A stretch of DNA of 9,026 bases, from positions 1-9,026 of the forward strand of contig UQOG01000080.1 of the NCBI GenBank assembly GCA_900542615.1, given 5' to 3'. The position numbers and the translations under genes were made by a program. Below, one piece after another: positions 1 to 6,703 of the stretch. This DNA is from an uncultured Eubacteriales bacterium (GTDB lineage Bacteria > Bacillota > Clostridia > Christensenellales > CAG-138). The notes beneath the pieces were generated by a model that had not been told where the DNA came from, made no database searches, and was given only the letters and a program-made list of their open reading frames with translations. The stretch's first letter is position 1, and each line of letters opens with the position of its first letter.

Positions 1-7
1 TCAAAGC

Positions 8-46
8 CTCCGGGGGCTGCGGCCCCCGAACCCCCGGGGGTTTTTC
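8..46 (+). terminator. GC-rich hairpin plus T5, likely plus-strand terminator
   Basis: Several alternative stems are possible. CCGGGGG at 10-16 can pair with CCCCCGG at 31-37. GGGGGC (12-17) can pair with GCCCCC (22-27). The run at 29-42 is itself a palindrome. A T5 tract follows at 41-45. The T-run lies on the plus-strand side, so it would best stop transcription entering from a plus-strand gene to the left of the window, converging on the minus-strand operon. The structure is seen directly; the function is inferred. Confidence 0.55.
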
Positions 47-55
47 GACAGACTG

Positions 56-84
56 ACGGCCATGGATGTAGCATCCATGGCCGT
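56..84 (-). terminator. Perfect 13-bp hairpin downstream of the ABC operon
   Basis: ACGGCCATGGATG at 56-68 is exactly complementary to 72-84, with a 3-nt loop. It lies 19 nt beyond the ATPase stop codon, where the minus-strand operon should end. There is no good U-tract on either side (only TTT on the plus-strand side at 84-86), so it may be a weak or factor-assisted terminator, or a 3'-end stabiliser. The pairing is certain; the role is inferred from position. Confidence 0.5.
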
Positions 85-102
85 TTGCGATGGTCGGGGC
101 TT

Positions 103-846
103 TTATGGCTTTAACAGTGCCTGTTGGGCTTCCAGATCCTGCCGCCAGGGCTGTAGGTAGCCGGCGGCCGCCTGGCTCTGCAATAGCCCTTGGGGGGTAT
201 GGCAGCATAGGATGCGCCCTCCTTCCAGCAGGGCGATCTGGTCCGAAAGCAGCATGGCCTCCCCCACATCGTGGGTCACCAGCAGGGTGGTGAGTTCCAA
301 TTCCTTATGCAGCCGGCCCACCAGCTCCCGCATGGCCCGGCGCAAGCCCATATCCAGGCTGGAAAAGGGCTCGTCCAGGAGGAGGAGTTTCGGCTTTACC
401 ACCAGGGCCCGGGCCAAGGCCACCCGCTGCTGCTGGCCGCCGGAGAGCTGATCGATCCGGCGTTTGCCCATGCCTGTGAGCTCCACCGCCGCCAGCATAT
501 CGTTGGCCTGGCGGCGGCGGGCTTCCTTGGCCACGCCCTGCATCCTTAGGCCAAAGGCCACGTTGTCCTCCACGGACAGGTGGGGGAATAGGCGCATATC
601 CTGAAACAGCACCGACAGCCCCCGTTTTTCCGGGGGCAAGTTGGAAGCGTCCTGGCCCTGGAGCAGCACCCGGCCCCCGGACAGGGGATGTAGCCCGGCA
701 ATGGCCTTGATGAGGGTGGTCTTGCCGCAGCCGGAATGGCCTAGTAACGATACCAATTCCCCCTTTTCCACCGCCAGGGCGATGTGAGAGAGGACAGGCT
801 GCTTATCGTATTCCAGGGTAAGCGTGTCCAATTCCAATATGGTCAT
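103..846 (-). CDS. ABC transporter ATP-binding protein, YnjD-like
   Basis: This 247-aa nucleotide-binding subunit would energise import through the two permeases encoded just upstream. All ABC motifs are intact: Walker A GHSGCGKTT (36-44), Q-loop Gln82, signature LSGGQQQR (134-141), Walker B LLLLDEP (154-160), D-loop SSLD (162-165) and H-loop His192. It lacks the long C-terminal regulatory domain of sugar or molybdate importer ATPases, fitting the short YnjD/ThiQ-like class. The ATG at 846-844 overlaps the preceding permease stop in an ATGA, and an AAAGGAG site lies about 6 nt upstream. It is the last gene of the operon. The ATPase call is very secure; the YnjD assignment rests on the neighbouring genes, because ATPases of ThiQ, PotA and YnjD types look alike in sequence. 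Confidence 0.95.
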   Translation of the reverse strand: MTILELDTLTLEYDKQPVLSHIALAVEKGELVSLLGHSGCGKTTLIKAIAGLHPLSGGRVLLQGQDASNLPPEKRGLSVLFQDMRLFPHLSVEDNVAFGLRMQGVAKEARRRQANDMLAAVELTGMGKRRIDQLSGGQQQRVALARALVVKPKLLLLDEPFSSLDMGLRRAMRELVGRLHKELELTTLLVTHDVGEAMLLSDQIALLEGGRILCCHTPQGLLQSQAAAGYLQPWRQDLEAQQALLKP

Positions 847-1634
847 AGGGCTCCTTTCCCCATGGAGACCGGCTCCCGGTAATGTTTTTGCAGAATGCGG
901 CTAAACAGGCAGTATACCCCGGCGCAAATGGCCACGAAGGCCAGGGAATAGGCGGCGGAAAGTTGCCGGTCGCCCCCTTGGATATAGGGCACCACCAGCA
1001 TGGCGAAGGTGCGTACCCGGCCGCCCCCCAGCATGAGGGTGAGGAAATACTGGCCAAAGGATATGACGAACCCCAGGCCCGTGACCGAGGCCAGGGCGGG
1101 AAGAAGCTGGGGCAGGGTAATATGCCACAGGGCGGCGGGGCCCGAAGCCCCCAGGGTGCGGGCCTGTTCCTCCAGGCCCTTGCCCATTTGGCCCAATACG
1201 TCCGTCAGGGTCCACACCCCATAGGGCAGGATCACGATCACATGGCCCAGCAAAACCGCCAGCACCGTATCCCCCAGGCCCGCCCGGGTGAAGAAGGCCT
1301 GAAGCCCCACGAAGTAGGCGGTGCTGGGCAGCAGCACCGGGGCCAGCAGCAGGGCCCGCACCAGCCGTTTCCCCCGGAAGGAATGCCAGGCCAGGGCCAT
1401 GGCTCCGGGGGCGGCCACCAGGGTGGCTACGAGGGCGCTGAGCAGGGAATAGCCGATGCTGCCGCGCAGCACCCGCAGGGCATTCCCCTGGAACACGCTG
1501 GCCAGGGCGTCCAAGGTGAGCCGGGAGGGAAGGAGGTCCGGCCAGGGCCAGCGGGAAAACAGGGCATAAAGGGCCAGCATAGCGATGGGCAGCAGCACAG
1601 CCAGTCCGGCCAAATATAACAGCATCCGTTTCAT
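843..1634 (-). CDS. ABC transporter permease, second membrane subunit
   Basis: This 263-aa polytopic membrane protein has about six hydrophobic segments, the first at residues 4-26. It carries a recognisable EAA coupling loop at about 155-175 (EEQARTLGAS...WHITLP), the cytoplasmic loop that docks on the ATPase. It belongs to the binding-protein-dependent importer permease family. It overlaps both neighbours by 4 bp (ATGA at 1631-1634 and 843-846), so it should be translationally coupled to the other permease and to the ATPase. In E. coli the corresponding YnjC is a single fused double-length permease; here the two halves are separate genes. The substrate cannot be told from the sequence. Confidence 0.93.
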   Translation of the reverse strand: MKRMLLYLAGLAVLLPIAMLALYALFSRWPWPDLLPSRLTLDALASVFQGNALRVLRGSIGYSLLSALVATLVAAPGAMALAWHSFRGKRLVRALLLAPVLLPSTAYFVGLQAFFTRAGLGDTVLAVLLGHVIVILPYGVWTLTDVLGQMGKGLEEQARTLGASGPAALWHITLPQLLPALASVTGLGFVISFGQYFLTLMLGGGRVRTFAMLVVPYIQGGDRQLSAAYSLAFVAICAGVYCLFSRILQKHYREPVSMGKGAL

Positions 1635-2491
1635 GGCCGCACCGCCTGGTTATCCCGGTTCAATTTCTTAAAGGCCGCCAGATACAGGGCGATGAACCCG
1701 GCGCCAAAGGCCAGCATCAGCCCGTTATAGACCATGGCAAAGGGCCGGTGGCTCAGGTCCGGGGACAAAAATTCCATATACGCCTGCACGGGGAAGGCCC
1801 TGGGCAGGGTGGCCCCCAGCAGGAAGGGCAGCTCATAGGCCCCGAAGGCATAGGCAAAGATGATGATAAAGGCCGTGGAGATGGCGGGCATACTCAGGGG
1901 CAGCGTCACCGTGAAGAAGGCCCGCACCGGCCCCGCCCCCAGGGTACGGGCGGCCTGGGCGCCGCTTCCCCATACCCGGCGCATCAGCAGGACCACCACG
2001 CTCATCACGTAGGGGATCTGCTTGCAGGTATAGGTCAGGATCACCCCGATCCCCCAGGGATCCTGGATGAGCAAGGGGAAGGCGTCCGGGGCCTGGACCA
2101 GGCCCATCTGGGCAGCCAACCGGGAAAAGAGCCCGGTTTGGGACAGGAGGGCCACCGCCAGAAAGGCGGCCACCGTATGGGGGATGGTGATGGGCAAGCG
2201 CAGCAGCAGGGAATCCGGCCGCTTGCAGGCCACCAGCAGGGCGCTCAGGGCCACGCCCCCAGCGGTGGATAACAGGGCGGAGGTAAAGGCCAGATATAGG
2301 CTATAGAGCACCGACCCATGGAGGGCCGGGTCCTGGAGCACCGCCCGGTAATAATCCAGCGTCAGGGTCCTTAGGCCCGCCGGGGGGAAATAACCCAGGC
2401 TTTGCAGCAGCCCGTCCCCCAGGCTGGCCAATAGCAGCCCCACCAGCAGCAGCATGGGCAGCAGCATCAGGTATGGGGTAATGCGTCTCAT
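1631..2491 (-). CDS. ABC transporter permease, first membrane subunit
   Basis: This 286-aa permease begins with a hydrophobic helix after a short basic start (MRRITPYLML...). Its EAA loop at about 178-198 (GAQAARTLGAG...TVTLP) resembles that of the partner permease, so the two probably form the heterodimeric channel. The open frame runs on to 2737, but that extension reads through the end of the binding-protein gene in another frame. The ATG at 2491, inside an ATGA overlap with that gene's stop, gives a normal permease N-terminus, so I chose it. Together with the next gene it corresponds to the two halves of fused YnjC in E. coli (family knowledge). Substrate unknown. Confidence 0.93.
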   Translation of the reverse strand: MRRITPYLMLLPMLLLVGLLLASLGDGLLQSLGYFPPAGLRTLTLDYYRAVLQDPALHGSVLYSLYLAFTSALLSTAGGVALSALLVACKRPDSLLLRLPITIPHTVAAFLAVALLSQTGLFSRLAAQMGLVQAPDAFPLLIQDPWGIGVILTYTCKQIPYVMSVVVLLMRRVWGSGAQAARTLGAGPVRAFFTVTLPLSMPAISTAFIIIFAYAFGAYELPFLLGATLPRAFPVQAYMEFLSPDLSHRPFAMVYNGLMLAFGAGFIALYLAAFKKLNRDNQAVRP

Positions 2492-3729
2492 TTCCCCGGC
2501 ACTTCCTCCAGCCAGATCTCCTCGATCACCGGCACAAGATAGGCGGGCAGTTCCGGCAGCCGGCGGCTTAGAAGGGTCTCCTGATCCACAGACCCTGCCC
2601 CGGTTTCGATCTTGTCGAATTCCGCCTTTTGTTCCTCTGTGAGCCGGTCCATATCCAACACCGGCAGGGCCCCCCACACGGTGGGGTCCATCTTGCTGGC
2701 CTGCATGGGAATGGACAGGATGGCGTCCGCCAGGCACAGGGCGCCGGGCACGTTGGTGGAATTGTAGGCGATGGCCACGTAGTTGGTGTTGCCGATGGTG
2801 CCGTTTTCAAAGATGAAAGCCCTACAGGTATCCGGATACTGGCCGCTGGCGATGAGGGAAGAGACATGATAGGGGTCGTAGCTCATGGAGAGCAACAGCT
2901 GCCCGTCCATAAACATGGCGTCCGCCTGGGCGTCCGTGGCCGGGAAGGTCTTGCCCTGCTCCCACAGGTAGGGGTTCAAGGACCGCAGATAGTCCATGGC
3001 CGGGGCGATGGCTTCCCGTACCGCTTCCTTGGTGCTATCCGCCGGCAGGCCTGCCACGGCCTCATAGCCGCAGATCTCATAGATGATATTCCTTACAAAG
3101 GCGCTGCCCGTAAAGCCCGGAGGCGCCTCATAGGTGAACTTCCCCGGGTTCTCCTGGCAAAAGGCCAGCAGTTCTTCCGCGGAAGCCGGCGGCTCGGCCA
3201 CCGTGGCCGTATCATGGATCAGCACCAGCTGGGCCTTGGCATAGGGGGCCTCGTATCCCTCGATGGCCGTCCCAAAGTCCACGGTCGCTTCCTCCCCTTC
3301 CCCGTCCACATAGGCGGTATAGTTGGGCAGGTATTGGCAGAAGGGCCCAAAGAGCAGGCCGTTTTCCTTGGCGGTGGCGAAGTTTTCCCCGTTGATCCAG
3401 ATCAGGTCGATGCTGCCCTGATCGTTTTCCGCCGCCTTGTCCCCGGCCAGCTTGTTCAGGATCATGTCGATGTCCATGGGCACCCGCTCCACGGTTATAT
3501 CATAGGTTGTCTTGCAGTAGGGCGCCAGGGTGTCGTCGATCCAGTTGTTCACCAGCTCGTTGCCCCCCCAGCCGTAAAAGGTCACGCTGGTGCCCCGGGC
3601 CGCCTCCAACACTGCCTCCCAATCCGCATAATCCACGGCTGCCTCCTCTTTTGCGCCGCAGCCCAGCAGCCCTGCGCATAGCATCAGGCATAGGCCTATG
3701 CACAGGGCTTTTTTTATCCAAAGCATCAT
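2488..3729 (-). CDS. Substrate-binding lipoprotein of ABC importer, YnjB-like
   Basis: This 413-aa exported solute-binding protein has a lipoprotein signal: basic Lys6-Lys7, a hydrophobic core, and lipobox LLGC with the lipidated Cys at residue 24. The mature part starts with an acidic linker, then a FYGWGG strand followed by NELVNNWID, which resembles the start of the YnjB family. Later blocks (SYDPYHV, NYVAIAYNST, and a PMQASKMDP segment near the C-terminus) fit extracellular binding proteins of the type 1 family. The frame is open to 4182, but the ATG at 3729 has AGGAGG 7 nt upstream and sits in an ATGA overlap with the phosphatidyltransferase stop. It is the ligand-determining subunit; the ligand is unknown. 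The binding-protein call is secure, the YnjB identity likely. Confidence 0.92.
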   Translation of the reverse strand: MMLWIKKALCIGLCLMLCAGLLGCGAKEEAAVDYADWEAVLEAARGTSVTFYGWGGNELVNNWIDDTLAPYCKTTYDITVERVPMDIDMILNKLAGDKAAENDQGSIDLIWINGENFATAKENGLLFGPFCQYLPNYTAYVDGEGEEATVDFGTAIEGYEAPYAKAQLVLIHDTATVAEPPASAEELLAFCQENPGKFTYEAPPGFTGSAFVRNIIYEICGYEAVAGLPADSTKEAVREAIAPAMDYLRSLNPYLWEQGKTFPATDAQADAMFMDGQLLLSMSYDPYHVSSLIASGQYPDTCRAFIFENGTIGNTNYVAIAYNSTNVPGALCLADAILSIPMQASKMDPTVWGALPVLDMDRLTEEQKAEFDKIETGAGSVDQETLLSRRLPELPAYLVPVIEEIWLEEVPGK

Positions 3730-4337
3730 TTCGCTTCCTCCTGTCCGTTGATTTCCTTTGCCATCCGCCGGGCTTCCCAAAGCCGTTGCAGGATGGTGAC
3801 GCCGATCAGCCCGCCATAAATCCAGGTTAGGGCCTCCAAGGCCGTTGGGAACGCCATCATAGCGGTAAAGGCCACAAACCCTTCCGTGCGCTCCATGAGT
3901 CCCGCCTGGTAATAAAAGCTCTTTTTTCCCCGGGGCTTTGCCAGCATCCCCGTGGTCAAAAACACCGTCATGGATAACAGGATGGCGCTTACCAGCCCCA
4001 GCAGGGCCAGCAGGCAATCCGGCCGCCGCAGGGCCAAGGCCCATACCACGCCCAGTTCCACCACCCGGTCGCTGACGATGTCCATCTGTGCGCCCAGCAT
4101 ACTGCTTTTGCCGGACCGGCGGGCCATTTCCCCGTCCACCGCGTCCAGCAGCCCGGACAGCCAAAGGGCGGCCGCCGCCCACCAGGCCAGCCCGGCGTAC
4201 AGCAATGCGCCGCTGCCCAGCCCCAATACAAAGGCTAGGGCCGTCACCTGGTTCGGGGACAGCCCCAGCTTCAGCAGCCCGCCGGCCAGGCCGGCAAACA
4301 GCCCGTTGATATATTTGCGTCCATGGGTATCCAGCAT
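3726..4337 (-). CDS. CDP-alcohol phosphatidyltransferase family protein, YnjF-like
   Basis: This 203-aa integral membrane enzyme has the complete family signature D-x2-DG-x2-AR-x8-G-x3-D-x3-D: Asp65, Asp68, Gly69, Ala72, Arg73, Gly82, Asp86 and Asp90. These residues bind the divalent metal and CDP-linked donor and catalyse transfer of a phospho-alcohol group, so the protein should be active. Hydrophobic helices surround the motif, and a charged tail ends the protein. Acceptor and donor are unknown; PgsA, PssA and cardiolipin-type enzymes share the motif. It lies 1 bp after the CCG-protein stop and overlaps the binding-protein start in an ATGA, so it is cotranslated with a transporter, which is unusual for a housekeeping lipid enzyme. 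E. coli YnjF, in the ynj cluster, is the closest contextual parallel. Confidence 0.92.
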   Translation of the reverse strand: MLDTHGRKYINGLFAGLAGGLLKLGLSPNQVTALAFVLGLGSGALLYAGLAWWAAAALWLSGLLDAVDGEMARRSGKSSMLGAQMDIVSDRVVELGVVWALALRRPDCLLALLGLVSAILLSMTVFLTTGMLAKPRGKKSFYYQAGLMERTEGFVAFTAMMAFPTALEALTWIYGGLIGVTILQRLWEARRMAKEINGQEEAK

Positions 4338-4338
4338 A

Positions 4339-5115
4339 TCAAGCCTTTCCTTTCCGGGTAAAGGCCCATCGGTTGCCCCAGCCCCGGCTCTGGCTTTGGC
4401 CGAAGAGCAGCTCCAGCAAATGAATGGTCCTTCGGCCCTCTCCCCGGAAGGCGTCCAGGCAACCTTCGCAGTAGCTGACGATAGGCAGCCCCGCCGGGAG
4501 ATCCCCCAGCCGGGCCTGGCGCATGGCCCGGCTCTTGTCCGGGTCCAGGGCCCGCATCATATGGAAATTGCCGCAGCAGCGGGTATTTTCCCCGCAGCGG
4601 GCCGCCTCCGTAAGCGCCGCCCCCGCCAGGGCCAGCAGCCGCCGCACCGCCTGTTGGCATATGGCGTCCTTACGCATAGGGCAGGGGTCGTGGAGGGTAA
4701 CCGGCCCACCCGGCCCCTGGATGTCTTCGGGCCGCACATGTTCCGCCAGGGCGGGCCAGATGGGCAGCACCTGGTATTCCCCCAGCCCTTCCAACTCCCG
4801 CGTGCAGTTGGGGCAGGCGGTATAGATCCGCTTCACCCCCTGCTGTTCCAGCAGCCGCCGCAGTTTTTCCTGCCGGGCTTGGTGGGCCCCAGGGAACAGA
4901 TAACGGCTGGGCTGGCCGCAGCAGCAGCTGCTCATGCCGATCCCCGGCTCCGCCCGCTCCAGGCATTGCCGGGTGCGCTCCAAAATGGCCGGGTCCAGCC
5001 CCATCAGGGCGCAGCCTGGCCAGAACACCGCCTCCCCCTGGGAGACCCGCATCATGGGCTTGCTGAAGGATAGGGCCTGATGCAGCCCCATGCCCAGGTT
5101 TCCGCTTTTATTCAT
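4339..5115 (-). CDS. Protein with two CCG cysteine-rich domains (HdrB-like)
   Basis: This 258-aa protein has no membrane segment and carries two cysteine-rich (CCG) domains, the type found in the HdrB subunit of heterodisulfide reductase, GlpC and lactate-utilisation LutA/LldE. Domain 1 has Cys35, Cys65-Cys66-Gly67, then 33 residues to Cys101-x2-Cys104. Domain 2 has Cys145, Cys180-Cys181-Gly182, then 33 residues to Cys216-x2-Cys219. Such domains bind iron-sulfur clusters and in HdrB reduce disulfides, so a thiol/disulfide or persulfide redox role is plausible. There is no accompanying CxxCxxCxxxC ferredoxin domain, so electrons must come from elsewhere. The ATG at 5115 overlaps the preceding stop by 8 bp (ATGAATAA); an in-frame ATG at 5091 is an alternative. 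The frame extends to 5187, but that part is the other gene read in a second frame. Confidence 0.88.
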   Translation of the reverse strand: MNKSGNLGMGLHQALSFSKPMMRVSQGEAVFWPGCALMGLDPAILERTRQCLERAEPGIGMSSCCCGQPSRYLFPGAHQARQEKLRRLLEQQGVKRIYTACPNCTRELEGLGEYQVLPIWPALAEHVRPEDIQGPGGPVTLHDPCPMRKDAICQQAVRRLLALAGAALTEAARCGENTRCCGNFHMMRALDPDKSRAMRQARLGDLPAGLPIVSYCEGCLDAFRGEGRRTIHLLELLFGQSQSRGWGNRWAFTRKGKA

Positions 5116-5851
5116 GGGCTTCCGGCTGGGCGGCTTCCATGGCCTGCTTTTTCTTTTCCTGGCGCTCCATATAGATCCGCCGCACAATCATCACCAGAAT
5201 GCCCAAGGAGAAAATGCACAGCAGGGCGGTGACGAAATACTTGACCCCGCCGGTGAGCATCCCACCCACGTAGGAATAGATGATGGTGGCGGGCAGCTGG
5301 CCCACCCCGGTGGCGATGAAGAAGGGCCAGAACTTGATGGGGGTCAGGCCGGCAAAGTAGCTGATGGCGTCAAAGGATACAAAGGGCAGCAGCCGGCATA
5401 TTAGGATGGTACGGCTGCCGTACTTTTCAAAGTAGCCCTCCACGCTGGCCAAAGCCCCCTTGCCCGCGTATTTTTCCACCGTATCCCGGCCCAGGGCCCG
5501 GGCCAGGTAAAAGCACAGAGCCGCCCCGGCCATGGAGCTGGTCCAGGATAGGATCGCCCCCTGCCACCAGCCGAAAATGGCCGCGTTGGCGAAGGTGATC
5601 AGAAAGGCGGGCAGGGGGGCAAGCACCGACTGGAACACCATGAGGGCAAAGGAGAAAACCATGGCGTAAGCCCCATAGGAGCGGATGAAGGCCACCACCG
5701 CGTCCACATTGGCGGAGCCCAGCACCGAGGCTACCTGGTTCACATAGGCGTTGACCTGGGGTACCAGGAAATACACCAGGCACAGGATCGCCAGCACGGC
5801 CAGAATATAGAGCTTGGTCAGGGTTTTCTTTTTATTTGTTTTTTGTTCCAT
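5108..5851 (-). CDS. TVP38/TMEM64 (VTT-domain) membrane protein, second copy
   Basis: This 247-aa inner-membrane protein of the TVP38/DedA-like superfamily has a lysine-rich N-terminus (KTNKKK), then a first helix at about 13-30. A VTT domain spans roughly 65-225. It includes the glycine-rich segment ending in FYLARALGR (114-122) and the re-entrant RLLPFVSFDAISYFAGL block (153-169, Arg153 and Pro156). A charged tail ends the protein. Superfamily members have been linked to transbilayer lipid movement or membrane homeostasis; which lipid this one handles is unknown. It overlaps the upstream TVP38 gene by 20 bp and the CCG gene by 8 bp. The ATG at 5851 is the only reasonable start: an AAAGGA lies about 13 nt upstream, which is long, so coupling to the upstream gene probably aids initiation. 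It is clearly diverged from its neighbour. Confidence 0.9.
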   Translation of the reverse strand: MEQKTNKKKTLTKLYILAVLAILCLVYFLVPQVNAYVNQVASVLGSANVDAVVAFIRSYGAYAMVFSFALMVFQSVLAPLPAFLITFANAAIFGWWQGAILSWTSSMAGAALCFYLARALGRDTVEKYAGKGALASVEGYFEKYGSRTILICRLLPFVSFDAISYFAGLTPIKFWPFFIATGVGQLPATIIYSYVGGMLTGGVKYFVTALLCIFSLGILVMIVRRIYMERQEKKKQAMEAAQPEAHE

Positions 5852-6560
5852 GGGACGCGTCCATTCCTTTCTGCTTATCCATTTTCCCCGTTTCCGGGAA
5901 CAGCCTCCTGCCCAACAGGGCCGTGAGGATGCACAAAGCCCCCAACAGCCCCAGGGCGATCCAAAACGCCGGGGAGGCTGTTTGCTGGGCCTTATCGCCG
6001 ATGTTGATAAATACGAAGGTGCCCGGGATGATCCCCAAGCCCGACGCCAGCATGTAGGCGCCAAAGGAGATATCCGTCAGGCCGAAGGCATAGTTGATCA
6101 GGTTGTAGGGCACCGCCGGGATCAACCGCAGCAGGATCAGCAGCAAAAACCCCTGGGGCCCTCCGGCATTGGCCAGCCTTGCCTGCCATTTTGGCGGGAG
6201 CCGCTTCTGCACATAGGCGCTGGTCCGCTCCCGCCCCGCATGGCGGGACAGCAGGAACATCAGGGCGCAATTCACCAGGGCCCCGATAAAGGTATATACG
6301 CTGCCCCACAGCAGCCCAAAGGCCAGCCCGCCCCCCAGGGCCAACACCGCCACCGGGAAGAAGGCCGCCGGCAATACCGCAAAAAGGCCCATGTATACCA
6401 ATGGGCCCCACACCCCCTGCCGGGAGACGAACAGCTGTATATCCTCCCCGCTTATTTCCGAAAAAAATATACAGTTTATTACTATGAAGCCCAGCAGCAG
6501 GGCGATTCCCATGCCTTTTTCAATCCTTTGTTTCAAACGGCATCCCCACCCATTATCCAT
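5832..6560 (-). CDS. TVP38/TMEM64 (VTT-domain) membrane protein, first gene of operon
   Basis: This membrane protein, up to 242 aa, shows the VTT pattern: FFPVAVLALGGGLAFGLLWG (67-86), SRHAGR (105-110) and the RLIPAVPYNLINYAFGL block (145-161, Arg145 and Pro148). A final helix and a Lys-rich tail follow. It is paralogous to the next gene, as ydjX and ydjZ are paired in E. coli. The start is unsettled. I give the outermost ATG (6560), but the promoter -10 box ends 11 nt before it, leaving almost no leader and no ribosome site. The TTG at 6536 (beginning (M)KQRIEKGMG, with GGTGGGG upstream) or the ATG at 6512 (AAAGGA 11 nt upstream) may be the real start. Family assignment is firm; the transported or flipped substrate is unknown. 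Confidence 0.9.
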   Translation of the reverse strand: MDNGWGCRLKQRIEKGMGIALLLGFIVINCIFFSEISGEDIQLFVSRQGVWGPLVYMGLFAVLPAAFFPVAVLALGGGLAFGLLWGSVYTFIGALVNCALMFLLSRHAGRERTSAYVQKRLPPKWQARLANAGGPQGFLLLILLRLIPAVPYNLINYAFGLTDISFGAYMLASGLGIIPGTFVFINIGDKAQQTASPAFWIALGLLGALCILTALLGRRLFPETGKMDKQKGMDASHGTKNK

Positions 6561-6571
6561 GGTCTCAAACC

Positions 6572-6601
6572 AGTATAAGGAACCCTTCTGTTCCTTGTCA
6601 A
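6572..6601 (-). promoter_or_regulatory. Sigma-A-type promoter of the eight-gene operon
   Basis: On the minus strand a perfect -35 TTGACA (6596-6601) is followed after 18 nt by TATACT (6572-6577), a five-of-six match to TATAAT. Transcription should begin near 6565, just before the first TVP38 gene. No other candidate of similar quality was noticed for this operon. The boxes are read directly; activity is inferred. Confidence 0.75.
6577..6596. promoter_or_regulatory. Inverted repeat filling the promoter spacer, likely operator
   Basis: AAGGAAC (6577-6583) and GTTCCTT (6590-6596) are a perfect 7-bp inverted repeat around 6 nt. It spans exactly from the last base of the -35 to the first base of the -10 box. 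A dyad in this position is typical of a repressor site, or of MerR-family activators, although those usually act on 19-20-nt spacers and this one is 18. No regulator gene is present in the window. A chance hairpin is the alternative. Confidence 0.6.
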
Positions 6602-6607
6602 GAAGCC

Positions 6608-6627
6608 ATATATTGATTTATATATTG
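6608..6627. repeat. Two direct copies of ATATATTG, 12 bp apart
   Basis: ATATATTG occurs at 6608-6615 and again at 6620-6627, in an AT-rich stretch directly upstream of the -35 box of the minus-strand promoter. The 12-bp period puts both copies near the same helix face. It could be an UP-element for RNA polymerase or a tandem activator site. Chance is possible in AT-rich DNA. Confidence 0.35.
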
Positions 6628-6674
6628 GAAGATCTGTGGTTTATTTGATTATTCTATATCCCATGGACAACGCA

Positions 6675-6703
6675 TTGACGCGGGGAAATACCAATGTTAT
6701 CAT
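6675..6703 (+). promoter_or_regulatory. Promoter of the rhodanese lipoprotein gene
   Basis: TTGACG (6675-6680), 17 nt, then TATCAT (6698-6703): each box matches consensus at five of six positions with ideal spacing. The predicted start near 6710 gives a leader of about 47 nt to the ATG at 6757. The leader begins with an inverted repeat, GTTCTT (6710-6715) and AAGAAC (6723-6728), which could be a downstream operator or a 5' RNA hairpin. The promoter fires away from the operon promoter. Confidence 0.65.

Noticed and set aside
2629..3681. Plus-strand 350-codon open frame opposite the binding-protein gene
   Set aside because: It is an antisense shadow caused by high GC and codon bias. The minus strand there carries a clear lipoprotein signal and conserved blocks; the plus frame has no recognisable domain.
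2492..4182. Upstream extensions of the permease (to 2737) and binding-protein (to 4182) frames
   Set aside because: These parts overlap neighbouring genes in a different frame and lack family similarity. The ATGA-junction starts give proper N-termini.
3952..5073. Plus-strand 373-codon open frame across the phosphatidyltransferase and CCG genes
   Set aside because: It runs through two well-supported minus-strand genes with intact catalytic motifs, and its product is low-complexity Pro/Ala/Gln-rich.
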